Of a stretch of 64,000 nt of DNA, positions 1 to 10,538 are shown in pieces. The notes under the pieces are model-generated. The model was not told the origin of the DNA, made no database searches, and worked only from the letters and a program-made list of their open reading frames with translations. The position numbers and the translations under genes are program-made. Every line of letters begins with the position of its first letter. Within the stretch, counting starts at the first letter, position 1. Origin of the DNA: Fragilariopsis cylindrus CCMP1102 (Eukaryota > Bacillariophyta > Bacillariophyceae > Bacillariales > Bacillariaceae); the NCBI GenBank assembly GCA_900095095.1, contig FMBT01000464.1, positions 1 to 64,000 on the forward strand. Direction: 5' to 3'.

Positions 1-892
1 TGACCACCATAACAAAACTTCAATAATTGTTCGCTCTTCTTTACTGGACCATCCCGCTCGCGAATTAAACCAATCGACTCATGAGTCGAACCATTCAGCT
101 CACGAATCAAATATTTTTGAGTCAAATGGTTGACTAGTTCGATTCAAAATTTAGCGTGAAAATGAATCGCGCGCGCTAGGGGCTACGAAATCGAGGATGT
201 TCTTGATGGTAACAATTTTACATGCTCCTAACGTAGGTAGAGTAGCTAACGTTAGGCAGTACTAGTCTCCTCGCAAAGTTTTTTTCGATAATTGACATCA
301 TATCAAGTCCCGCGTGAATTAGTCCAATTAGGGACTGACTCACTTGCAACTTTTTTTTCTACTCGTACGTACATACATATAAATAGTCTTTACGTCACAC
401 GTCAAATGCCTCTTCTACTTGTTCCATACTTCAAAAGTACTATCGCGTATCTCTGGTGCCGTGATGCGGCTTCGGCACTTGAAGTGCTTACCATGCGCCT
501 ATCATGCGCCTACCATGGATCAACCACGAAACAGGGACAATTCACTTTGTAACTACAGTAAGCATTTGTTCATCACAAAAAATCTACAAGAAGAAATAGT
601 AACGAACGCGTCACAACTACTCTATCCTCTCTCTGTTAAGCACTACAGTACTCTTACTATGATATATTGTACTCTTTAATTAATATTAATAATGTTCTTT
701 TAGTACAGTACAAGTATTGTCTATTTATTATCTTCCTTATTGTACATAAATGATGCTATATCATCCTTCTAGACGTTTTCTTGTTGATATATTATATTAT
801 AATATGAAGTGAGAACCGATAGTTTAAACTAAACCAAACAACTCACGAATGTTGCTGGTTGGTTTATTAAGTATCATAAGCGCTTGAACTAT
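1..892. other. Intergenic, no gene recognised
   Basis: AT-rich sequence with short overlapping chance frames only. Around 75-150 there are several close copies of a GAGTCGA/GACTCA-like word in both orientations, giving a weakly palindromic patch. No protein family, tRNA or clear repeat unit is visible. Confidence 0.5.
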
Positions 893-1565
893 TTAGGCCA
901 AGAAACCTAAATCATGTCCATTCTTCTTAGCAAGTTTCGTCAACGCTACCTTCAGTGTTTTTGGTGCTTCCTTTTCCCATTCTTCAAAATCTAATTGACC
1001 ATTCTTATCACCATCGGCACGTTTGAATATACCAGCAATTTGTTTCTCCTTTAAGAAATCAAAACCAAGCGCCCCTAATGCTATAGTAAAGTTCTTCCTC
1101 ATCAATATTACCATTCCATCCTTATCCGCCAATTGAAATAATAATTTCAAAATTTGATTGCCAAATTCTGTTTGTGCAGTGGCAGTAAATTTACCAATCA
1201 CATCCGAATGCAAACCAATAATCTTTGCTCGTAATTTATTTAGTTTCGGTTCACCGACAATATCTTTTGTTAATAAAACTGCCGGTGCAAATATACCGCT
1301 TGCATCCTTTTTTGGCGGTTTCTTCTTCTTCTCAGCAACAGGAGCGACTGGTTGCTCCTCCTTCACAGTAGTGTCTTGTGGGTCGTAGCAGGAGTAGTAG
1401 TAGTAGTAGTAGAAGATGTTGTTGTTGTTCGCTCGATGATTCAAGATTGCTATCCATAACTGCAGTAGAAGATGGAACTCTCTTCGGCACAATCACCGGA
1501 GAGAACGCATTGTTTGATGCAATTAAGAGAGAGAGGACAAGTGCTCGGGAAGTTAATTTGTTCAT
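893..1565 (-). CDS. Plastid-targeted EF-hand protein, reading frame interrupted
   Basis: The start at 1565 gives a hydrophobic signal peptide followed by NAFSP, an ASAFAP-like motif with Phe at the cleavage point, which in diatoms marks import into the complex plastid. The C-terminal part (893 to about 1360) ends in a good EF-hand loop with key residues DGDKNGQLDFEE. A second, upstream EF-hand position is degenerate. Calcium binding is therefore likely; the role is unknown. The two parts lie in different frames. Either a 100-nt intron at 1361-1460 (GTTATG...GTGAAG, frame-compatible) joins them, or two single-base losses occur around the CTA-repeat tract: the third frame there reads as a natural S/T/P linker. 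The gene is transcribed divergently from the HAD gene. Confidence 0.7.
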
Positions 1566-2215
1566 TTTGGAAGTAGTATTAGTTTGTGTAATGTGGTCGT
1601 TCGTATTTGTTGTAGTTTTAATTTATGAGGTTTTAGCTATTGTCGTGGCAAAAGTAAGGAGAAGGAATTCGGGCGTGACAATAGAATTCATACAAATTGT
1701 ACACAAATTAAAATAATGATGACAGCATCTTATTTTAGTGAGCTGTTTTTTTGTCACGTATTTCTTAAAAGGATACAGCAACGTCGTTCTAACGAAGCAC
1801 GACTTCAGTTCTTTGATGATGTCATCATCTACAATAATCATCGTAACGACTGACAGGACAACAATAACATGCGCGACAACAATGTAAGCGAAGTAACAAT
1901 TTATGCGTACAATTGTACTGTAATGATTTACCAACGTTATACAGTAATGTGACTCACATTTCGAAAATCACACCGTACGAAAGCAAGACGTGGCGATCTC
2001 ATCAGCAAAACAGAATTGTTCTCTTGGTTTGATTTTTATGAGTGAGGAGCGAGCAAGAACTTCTACCGTAGCGTTCTTATTAGCTTGTGCAGTGATTGAT
2101 TTTAGATCTACTGTACATTTTGTTTCAACAAGAACTAATCTTGAGGACAGATACCGACACAAATTATTTCACCCTCCCCCCCCATATCGACCGAAAAACA
2201 ACAAATTAAACAACA
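1566..2215. promoter_or_regulatory. Divergent intergenic region
   Basis: About 650 bp between the starts of two divergent genes, so it should hold both promoters. I see no TATA box or operator that I can defend. A poly-C run lies near 2175, about 40 bp before the HAD start codon. Confidence 0.4.
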
Positions 2216-2852
2216 ATGAAAATACGACTTTGCCTCCTTCAACTTATTGCTATCTCCAGCTTAACGGATGTCGGCACTACAATGCCTTTGTGTCACGCAC
2301 CAGCACTCGCCAATAGCGAAAGGATCGTCGACAACTTCTCCTTCATGTATCACATCAACTCTTTACTCCGAAAAGACAGTCGAAACAAATGTTCCGAAAA
2401 TTCGGTTGTTCCATCTAAGTCTAAAGTTAAAAAAGTTGGTCTTTTAACTTTTGATTTAGACGATACACTGTACCCGATTGCTGCTATAGTCGAAGCTGCG
2501 AATGCCGCTTTGTTACAGCCATGGAACGGTATGGTTTTATGGGAGTTTCTGCATTTGACATAGTTAGCAGCGGAAGGGTGGTTCGAGAAGAATTAGCTCA
2601 AACAGACCCCGAAGCAGCCGCTGGATGTAAGTCAATCAATGAATGAATTTTATCTTATTTTACTATTGTGCTGGGTTGTGTATTTAAACGTACTCGTTTT
2701 ATGTTATTGAATGAATATCATTTATAAGAAAGAAATATTTATGTACTAACAAATTTTGACCTACTAAATCCTTTTTTTCCCCTTCACAAAATAAATGAAT
2801 AATCAACGACGTCGATGAATGAATCGAATCAATTCACAATGCACTTTAAATG

Positions 2853-2883
<31 letters not shown>

Positions 2884-3878
2884 ATATATAAAAAATACTC
2901 AACAAATTAAATCGTCGTTTATTTTCCTACAACAATAATGAATATGGATACGAATTGAATAACATAAATAAAAAAATAAAATGGACTTAATGAATAAACA
3001 AACAAACAAACAACAAAAGGACTCATACTGAAATCCGAGAAATGGCCATTCGACGAGAAATGGAACGTATAATTTACGATCGCAAGTTAAAGGAATGTGC
3101 AGATGATTGGGCCACACCAGTTGCATCACTATCTGATATTGTTAGGAAACCTGCAGCGAAATGGGCAAAAGCTGAAGTTTCGGACGCAGTAGTACAACAA
3201 GTTTTGACTGCATGGGAAATGGAGCGTCATCATTCGGCTGAACGTCATATCTTCCCAAGTGTTATTGATTCATTAAAAAAAATTAAAGAGGAACATCCCG
3301 ATGTGATTATTGGTGCCGTCACCGATGGTAAGGCTAATCCGTTATTGATGACATTTACGTTGGCACCATACTTTGATTTTTGCATGTCCTGGGAAGATGA
3401 ACAGGGTGGACGACAACAATTCTTTCGTGATTTGAATGACGTTGAAACTACACCAGAATTGACCTGGATTTATGATGCGGCCCGACACAAGTATGCTGTG
3501 TTGAAAGAAGCTCAATGTGCAATCAGTGCAGCAAAAATTGAGGATGGAAAAGCTAATATCGAACCACTAGTTTGGCCGGACAATTATGATGATTTAGTTT
3601 GGATCCATGTTGGAGATGATCTTGCATTTGATGTTGGTGGATCGGTAGCATGTGGTGCTAAAACAATTTTAGTAGAATTACCAAAAAGTTTGGGACAAAC
3701 TGCACCATATCGATTTGATACCACTATTCAACAACCAGACTGGTCGACTACATCACCAATCGAGTTGGAGGCAAGAATTAGTATGAATAAGGCGGCCAGA
3801 GATCTAGTTTCAGTCGAAATTAATACTTTGGAAAGACTACCAATTGCAATCAATCAAATCTTACAGGATGATCTCTAA
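2216..3878 (+). CDS. HAD-superfamily hydrolase, with two apparent single-base losses
   Basis: A haloacid-dehalogenase-type phosphatase-like protein. An N-terminal hydrophobic stretch suggests secretion or organelle entry. HAD motif I is FDLDDTLYP, motif II is AVTDGKANP, and the acidic motif IV is HVGDDLAFDVGG, so the phosphotransferase core is present; the substrate is unknown. Exon 1 is 2216-2626 with donor GTAAGT at 2627; exon 2 starts at 3020 after AAAAG. Frame breaks near 2518 (after TTACAG) and at the splice junction each act like one missing base: the third reading continues sensibly as MERYGFMGVSAFDI and later as THTEIREMAIRREME, which matches the family's cap region. The intron (2627-3019) carries a TA microsatellite. 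Corrected length would be about 423 residues. Confidence 0.75.
2853..2878. repeat. (TA)n microsatellite in an intron
   Basis: About 13 TA units inside the HAD-gene intron. Confidence 0.9.
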
Positions 3879-4207
3879 CGACGATGATGACGATGACGAT
3901 GACGATGACGCGATGATATCGGCAAAAGCATTAGCGTGCATTACAATTTTTTAGTTTATATTTATATTTTATATGAAGAAAAGTAACAAAATCAATTATT
4001 AGTACAGTAGTATGGATTCTAAACGATATATATTACTATGGATTAATGTAGTACATTGTTGTACTTCTTAATTTTCATATCTTGATATATTTTCATCTGC
4101 CGGCTGATCTGCAATGTATTGATAGCTATTGTACTCCATTATTTTGTTTGTATTAAGTACAGTGTGTTCAGATATAGTATTCATACCTCCGACTCCCTCC
4201 CACTTTA
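3879..4207. other. Short convergent spacer
   Basis: Lies between two convergent genes. It begins with a GATGAC-type hexamer repeat at about 3881-3911 just past the stop codon of the HAD gene. Nothing else is recognised. Confidence 0.6.
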
Positions 4208-4696
4208 CTACACTATCTGATCACTATTACTTGATGGTGCAGGATCAAATAGTATTGATGTCGCGGATGGATGCATATCATTTGAAATTTTTATTGTTTT
4301 GTTTCTATTTTGGACCGAAACATCGCCTTTGTCTTTATCTTTGTGTTGTTTGTCTTTATCTTTCTTCTTTGTGCTCTTGCTATTATTATCGTTACTACCA
4401 CTTCTACTAGCCTGTATAACTTTAGAAATTCCCAAAAAGAAATAATAGGAACCAATCCCAGCAGCAATGAATTGAAATGATTCAGAATAATTCTTTGTAA
4501 GATCAAACCAATTATCGATCCATCTACGTAAAGGTTTTTCCCACTTGCTGTCCGCAGCGCCAAATTTCAAAGTGAATACGTGTTCAATTTTGATCGTATC
4601 TGGAAGTGATTCTCCAAGAAGTAATCCTAATCCTCCCATACCATCATCTTTTGACGATGATGCAGATGATGCCTTATATGGATAATTGCTCATCAT
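4208..4696 (-). CDS. Small hypothetical membrane protein
   Basis: 162 residues, single exon, starting at a double ATG. The N-terminal half has a well-formed, non-repetitive region ending in KWEKPLRRWIDNWFDL. It is followed by one hydrophobic helix near residues 76-95 (FIAAGIGSYYFFLGISKVI). The C-terminal third is a Lys/Asp-rich tail (KKKDKDKQHKDKDKGD). I do not recognise the family. A single-pass membrane protein with a charged tail is a fair description. The gene converges with the HAD gene and diverges from the thioesterase gene. Confidence 0.55.
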   Translation of the reverse strand: MMSNYPYKASSASSSKDDGMGGLGLLLGESLPDTIKIEHVFTLKFGAADSKWEKPLRRWIDNWFDLTKNYSESFQFIAAGIGSYYFFLGISKVIQASRSGSNDNNSKSTKKKDKDKQHKDKDKGDVSVQNRNKTIKISNDMHPSATSILFDPAPSSNSDQIV

Positions 4697-4998
4697 AACG
4701 CAGATTGTACTCCTGTGTCAAGTGCAATTAATTGTGTTGTCGGTTGTCTGTTTTGTTGTCGTTTGTTATCACCATCTTTAATCTTAGATATTTTGAATTT
4801 CGATTTAAAAAATAAAATTATTTGTTAAGAGGGGGGAAGCGATTTTCCGTAGTTTTTTCCCTACAGTCACTTGATCCTTACGATCACACCATGATGCAGA
4901 AAACTAAAAAAAAAGAGGCATACTTCGTCGTCGCGTGAGTACCACAAAACACAATTGCAAAAAGTTCGAAAAAAAAATAGAAAATCTACTCGATTGGA
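4697..4998. promoter_or_regulatory. Divergent intergenic region
   Basis: About 300 bp between divergent starts. Contains several poly-A runs and a GGGGGGAAG stretch near 4831. No defined promoter element is recognised. Confidence 0.35.
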
Positions 4999-6500
4999 AT
5001 GGCATTAAGAAGAAGTATATCTGCGACTGTTAGAAGGAATTTACTAGTGTCATCGGCATTAACAGTTTCTGGTGGTGATAGTACTTGCATTTTAAGAAGA
5101 AGAAGAAGTAGTAGAAGAAATTGTTGTTTGCTTGCTCTGTATTCTGCAGTAACATCACAAGGAGGTATAGGTGCATTCGCTACCACTCATCATAATCGAC
5201 AACAACAGCAACAACAACAACATCGATCAATAATGAGCTGTAGTGCTACACACGTTACAGAACGTGATGGATCAGGAACAGTTACTGTGTCACCAAAAAA
5301 TGAAGCAGATCAATCTGGATTAGTTGTGATCGCCCATGGTCTCGGAGATTCAGCAGAGGGTACGTACGTCCAGCTTTTTTTTAATTTAAGAATATCATAT
5401 AAGATTATATGCAATGCATTTTTTTGGTACTATACTTTCTGAAGAATCTAAACAGTAACGATTAAATCCTTACTATATACTCTATTTAAATGCATGTGTG
5501 ACAACTAACGACAACCGGCTACAATACAATGATTTGCTAACCTTACTAATTCCAACATTCCAACGCAAACACCACACACAGGTTTTGCCGATGTTGCTGA
5601 ACAATTCGCCTCAGAAATGCCATGGTTGAAGATTATTCTACCAACTGCACCAACCCAAAAAGTAACAATGAATATGGGTATGCCCATGCCAAGTTGGTAC
5701 GATATCGTTGGTCTTGATGAACGATCGAATGAAAATTGTGCTGGTATCGAAGAATCACAGGAACGACTTAAGTCTATCCTTCAGAAGGAGCATGAAGCGA
5801 CAGGTCTACCGTATTCTAGGTGCGTTTGTGTTTTATAGTGATTCTTTCCGTATCTTACTACATTCGTGACTTTTTTGGATAGATGAAATTTGAAAGGTTG
5901 ATCTGATTTAAGTATTCATCTGTGAATTAGTACATAAAAACACACATACTCCTCGATACTCAATATTCTTCTTGCTGCATTGAAATGTATTATGGGTATA
6001 CTGTTATATTCTATAGAATGCTGTTGGCTGGTTTTAGCCAAGGCGGTGCACTATCAATTTATACTGGTTTGCAGCTAGACGAATCGCTTGCTGGAATTCT
6101 AGTGATGAGTGGATATTTACCCGCAGCGTCAAAATTGAAATTAACCCAACCAGATACACCCGTTTGGCATGGTCACGGCAGTGTAGACCCAATGGTTCAG
6201 TATGCGATGGCTGAAAAGACAAAAAGCAAATTATCTGAGATGGGTCTTAAAGACTATACGTTGAAATCATACCCAATCCCTCATACCGTAAGTCCAAGTG
6301 AGTTGAAGGATGCTATGGGGTTTTTGAATAAAGTATTGCCTTTGGATAAGTCTATCAAGGTTACATTAAAAGATCCAAAATCGATGAGTGTCAAGGAACT
6401 AAAGGCGGTAATTCGAAAGGCTGGACTTTCGTCATTGGGATTTATGGAAAAGTCGGAATTTGTTCAACTTGTTCAGGATCATCGTGATGGAAAAGTTTGA
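4999..6500 (+). CDS. Acyl-protein thioesterase / carboxylesterase with SAP-like tail
   Basis: An alpha/beta hydrolase of the acyl-protein thioesterase (lysophospholipase) family, which removes fatty acyl groups from Cys residues or lysolipids. Three exons: 4999-5359, 5582-5819, 6017-6500, giving 360 residues; all junctions are GT-AG and phases agree. Motifs in order: VVIAHGLGD (oxyanion loop), PSWYDIVGLD, the nucleophile GFSQGG at the start of exon 3, the Asp in HGSVDPMV and the His in YPIPHTVS. The N-terminus is an Arg-rich, hydrophobic extension with a poly-Gln run, probably an organelle-targeting region. After the catalytic His there is an extra C-terminal module of about 45 residues, beginning KSMSVKELKAVIRKAG, that looks like a SAP/ARMET-type helix pair. 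This tail is unusual for the family. Confidence 0.88.
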
Positions 6501-6868
6501 CCACAGAATAGTAAAATTATGGCATAATGAGGAATTTAACGCGAAATATCTTCTTGTACCAACTCTTTAATACAATTATTTTTCTCTAATCGAAAAAGAA
6601 TCGAGTTCTTATCAACTTCCCTTGGATACGATACCAACCGAATTTTTTCTTGGTTCGATTCGATTTATTCTCAATCTATTCCTTCAAAGAACATCCTGTG
6701 ACTACTTCTACACATATTTTACTGTAGTGCAATCAATGATTTACAATGAATAGTTCCTAGATTAAAGCCATTTCGAATATAGGATTAAATGTTGATAGCA
6801 TTATTTATTTTGTCAATATATTCTGAATATACATATTCATTTTATCTTTCAAACACGAAGTTATTGAT
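6501..6868. other. Convergent spacer
   Basis: Between two convergent genes. AT-rich with poly-A/T runs suited to 3' ends; no gene or repeat recognised. Confidence 0.5.
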
Positions 6869-8309
6869 TTAACTGCTAGACAGTGCGGGTGGTTTTGTGT
6901 ACATGTTAACAAATTCAACGCCCTCAAACTTCATATTCTCCTCAATCTTGACTTCATCCATCAATACCTCACCGGTTAAGACATCAAAAATCACAATGTA
7001 TGACCGTTGTTTGCAAACATCCAAGTCATCCCCTGCACAGTCCTCTTCGACAGTTCGTAGTGCAATAGCATGACGGTCCTTCGTGCCAGGAACAAAAGCG
7101 AAAGAAGAAAATCCATGTAAACCATCCTTGCTTGCCATGTTAACTTCAACAACCTCAAACTTTGTAAAGCTCTCGTCGACGATAACCAACTTATTGGAGC
7201 CCTTCTTTTCATCCAATACGTCATTATAAGCATCGGACGATATTCTTCGCGGCAAGAATACCCATTTACGCATATGAGGAGACCAGTTGATGGCCTCGTG
7301 AATGACATATCCAGGAGACGGACATCCCAATGCGTTACGTACAAAGTTATATTGATCAGTCCAGTTGATACGGCGGAAGTCTCCATGTGAATCCATGACT
7401 GTAATCCATAAATTATTCACCTGACAAGCAGCAATTAAGAAAAGAAAAAAAATGCAATACATAGATAAGATAAGACACGACACAAGGATGCTACTGAAGA
7501 ATCAGAACGAAAGATGTACATGCGTCATATAGATAAATAATACATACATTTGCAACAGACCCATCAGGGTTGGTGTATTCTTTGCCCATGCTTCCCATGT
7601 ACAAGAATCCATCCTTGGTGGTTGACCATTCCCATTTCATACCTTTGTCGGTGTCACCCTCTCCTTCGGTAATGATATATCGTGGTGCAACAAAACTATC
7701 CTTGCCATCCTTGGTATTCATAATTTCAAATACTTCTCCCGTTCGATCATCGAATGTTAATAGTCGGCCATCGAAGATTGTTAATTCAGAAAATTCAGCT
7801 CCTCGTCCAGCCTCGTTGTGTTTAGTTTTGAGTGTACGTGTATCAGCTGTTTCCATTACCATTGTGTATTTGTTGGTATCTTTATTACGAGTGATAGTAC
7901 CTGGCATCAATAGACTACGGTACGTCATTTTTGATTCCTCTTTCATACGAGAAAGTTGATCGAGGTCGGTCACAGCTGCGAATCGGAATTGGTTATCAAT
8001 GTTAGTTTTTGAACCATCGACAGAAAAATATCCACCATGTAATACACCACTAAATGTAGATCCTATCTTCGATGACAATCTTCCTCGAAGAGACGATCCA
8101 CCTGGTCCTAAACCAGAATCATGTAAAGAATCAGAAGACATAACCACGACGAATCCCAAAAAACCAATTGTTGCCAATACAGCTTTAGTATGTTGACGGA
8201 AAAGCCATTGTATTTTGAGAAGAAGTCCACCGTGATGCTTGGGATAGGCCATACTTTCTGACCTCGATGGTGTTCCTATTGGAATAGAAGCAGGACTACT
8301 GGAAGACAT
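6869..8309 (-). CDS. CANT1: CANT1-like apyrase (calcium-activated nucleotidase)
   Basis: A member of the apyrase family typified by animal CANT1, which hydrolyses nucleoside diphosphates such as UDP and GDP in the secretory pathway and needs calcium. Two exons: 8309-7548 and 7420-6869, with a 127-nt intron (GTATGT...TGTCAG). Diagnostic strings include GRGAEFSELTIFDGRLLTFD, DDRTGEVFEI, GMKWEWSTT, MGKEYTNPDGS, then GYVIHEAINWS, WVFLPRRIS and HGFSSFAFVPGT. These follow the five-bladed propeller of the family through to FEGVEF near the end. A TM helix near residues 34-55 (AVLATIGFLGFVVVMSS) makes it a type II Golgi-like membrane protein, as in animals. The frame is open upstream of 8309 but contains no ATG, so I start at 8309 (437 residues); an upstream exon is possible. 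Confidence 0.87.
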
Positions 8310-8966
8310 TGATCTTTTTGCGGTACGGTATAATACACTTCCTGTACTGGCTGGTGGTGGTGGCAAAACTGTGTGTGTAATTGATTGTTTATTCGCCGTA
8401 TTCTCCCTCGTATTACTACTTATACTCGTACTTGACAAGCTTCGATTTCGTGGTAGAAGAGGAATATTTGCGGATCTTTCTCAGTTTCTGACTTACTGAT
8501 CAAATAGATAGATAGATACGATATGGATAATGGTATCTCCTATGTCTGTGTCTTTATGAATGAATCAACTACTAGTAGTTTGTCGATTTCTCCCAAGAAG
8601 CAATTTATGAAAAAATACGTTTACGAGAAGAAATTCACTCCTTTAAATTGTGATGGAACGTGTACAGTAAAGCAACGACACTACCAAATGACCGAATTTG
8701 AATATTTCACATTGCCGTCGTTTTTGTTGAATGAATCCAGTCCTGTACAGCAATTGAATCTAGAATCGAATGAATCGAGAATCAATGAATCAGATTCTTC
8801 TTCGATGCGAGTTTCGCATTGCTAAAACTCCTGTTGTGCATTTTTGAATTTTGAATTTATCTTGGTATTTAAAATTTATTTCTTCATTTAGATTATTTTT
8901 GTTGCTTTTGTGATATTTCTGACTAATTAATCATAATACATTGTCCTTCCTTAGACAAGGTCAAGC

Positions 8967-9020
<54 letters not shown>

Positions 9021-9035
9021 AAGAAAAGAGTTATC
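8310..9035. promoter_or_regulatory. Divergent promoter region with (GA)n tract
   Basis: Separates the apyrase gene (-) from the sterol reductase gene (+). Contains repeated GAATGAATC/GAATCAATGAATC words at about 8728-8797, and a long (GA)n tract right next to the reductase start. A 100-codon open frame at 8523-8825 has poor composition and I do not call it a gene. Confidence 0.5.
8970..9019. repeat. (GA)n microsatellite just before a start codon
   Basis: About 25 AG/GA units ending 16 bp before the ATG at 9036. It probably sits in the 5' leader or core promoter of the sterol reductase gene. Confidence 0.95.
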
Positions 9036-10538
9036 ATGAGCAATCAAACAAATAATACAGTCCGACAACGTCCGACGAAAGCAAACAAAAAAAATTCATT
9101 GAAAGCAAATAATGACAACAATACTGATGGTGATGATGATGACAAGAAAAAGGAGAGCTACGCAGATGGAACAAATCATGTGGAAGCTGGAATTGAAGCC
9201 AATGCATTCTTTTTTGGTTTGATTATTGCTGCTCCGTTTTTGTCATTATTGTTAGCATATTTGACTAGTGAGGAAATGTCAAACGATTATCCGGACCTTG
9301 CCACTCATCCATTCTCGATGATGTTACCAGGATGTTTAAGTAATCCAAAATTCTGTATTATGAGCGTTGTAGAGAAGGGTTTTTCGGTTGTTCCTACCGT
9401 ATCTGCTATTCAATTCGTTTTGTCATTTATGGGTGTTGCGTTAGTCTTAGAACAACTCTTACCGGGTAGTATTGAATGTGGACCGGAAACATTGACGGGT
9501 CATGTACCAAAATATGTTGACAATGCTGTACTACACTGTATCGTATACACAATCTTATTTTACCTAGGTTCGAATCTCAGTTTTGGAAATCTATACGACT
9601 TTGGGATTATTTACGATGTCTTTCCTGGTTCGGTTGCCTTTTTGAATATATTTGGTTTAATCTTTTGTGTCTTTTTGACATTAAAGGGACTTTACTTTCC
9701 TTCTACACAAGATTCGGGAAGTTCAGGAAGTCTATTTAAGGATTACGTATGGGGAACTGAACTTTATCCTCGTATATTTGGTTTGGATCTGAAACGCTTT
9801 ATCAATTGTCGGTTCTCGATGACGTTTTGGCAACTGGCTGGATTAAGTTTTTGTTACCGGTCGTATACTCTACATGGAAACACCATGGACTGGGGACTAT
9901 TCTTTTCAGCGTTATCTCAATACCTGTATCTATTCAAATTCTTTCTTTGGGAGATGGGATACATGCGTTCTATTGATATCATCGTAGACCGTGCTGGTTT
10001 CGAAATTCAATGGGGGTGTTTGGTATGGGTACCGGCCGTGTACACACTTCATTCACGATTTTTAGTACAGTACCCATCTGGTTATTCATTCCCGGTGGCG
10101 TTAGGCTTATTTATACTATCAATGACGGGAGTCGCTCTGAACTATTTGGCGGATCGGGAACGCGACGTCTTTCGAGCAACCAACGGACAAACTCTGGTTT
10201 GGGGAAAGAAACCTAACTTCATCAAAGCGAAGTACACAATCATTGATAGAAAGACCGGAGAAAGCTCAGAGAAAACATCTTTATTGTTGGCTAGTGGATT
10301 TTGGGGTGTAGCACGTCATTTTCAATATTTTTTTGAATTAACTGCTGCATGGAGTTGGTGTCTATTAGCCAATCCATTTCAGAATGGGATTTTCGTCATA
10401 TTTTATGCTGCCTTTCTAACCTACCTGCTCATTGACCGTGCCGAGCGAGATTCCAAAAAGTGCCATTCGAAGTATGGAAAGTACTATGAAGAATATTGTT
10501 TGCTTGTTCCCTATAAAATCCTTCCAGGAATCTATTGA
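9036..10538 (+). CDS. DHCR7: Sterol delta-7 reductase (7-dehydrocholesterol reductase)
   Basis: Single-exon, 500-residue ER membrane enzyme of the ERG4/ERG24 sterol reductase family; DHCR7/DWF5 reduces the C7-C8 double bond with NADPH in late sterol synthesis. Evidence for this branch rather than the C14 reductase: DRAGFEIQWGCLVWVPAVYT, TNGQTLVWGKKP and the TSLLLASGFWGVARHFQYF block, all close to plant and animal delta-7 reductases. The protein ends with SKYGKYYEEYCLLVPY and LPGIY, the usual family ending. Multiple hydrophobic helices start near residue 57. The first 45 residues are a polar Asn/Lys/Asp-rich tail. The (GA)n tract directly upstream may act in its leader. Confidence 0.9.
   Translation: MSNQTNNTVRQRPTKANKKNSLKANNDNNTDGDDDDKKKESYADGTNHVEAGIEANAFFFGLIIAAPFLSLLLAYLTSEEMSNDYPDLATHPFSMMLPGCLSNPKFCIMSVVEKGFSVVPTVSAIQFVLSFMGVALVLEQLLPGSIECGPETLTGHVPKYVDNAVLHCIVYTILFYLGSNLSFGNLYDFGIIYDVFPGSVAFLNIFGLIFCVFLTLKGLYFPSTQDSGSSGSLFKDYVWGTELYPRIFGLDLKRFINCRFSMTFWQLAGLSFCYRSYTLHGNTMDWGLFFSALSQYLYLFKFFLWEMGYMRSIDIIVDRAGFEIQWGCLVWVPAVYTLHSRFLVQYPSGYSFPVALGLFILSMTGVALNYLADRERDVFRATNGQTLVWGKKPNFIKAKYTIIDRKTGESSEKTSLLLASGFWGVARHFQYFFELTAAWSWCLLANPFQNGIFVIFYAAFLTYLLIDRAERDSKKCHSKYGKYYEEYCLLVPYKILPGIY

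Noticed and set aside
8523-8825. 100-codon open frame between the apyrase and sterol reductase genes
   Set aside because: Composition follows the local GAATGAATC repeats (NESNESRINES), no family likeness, and it lies in a divergent promoter region.
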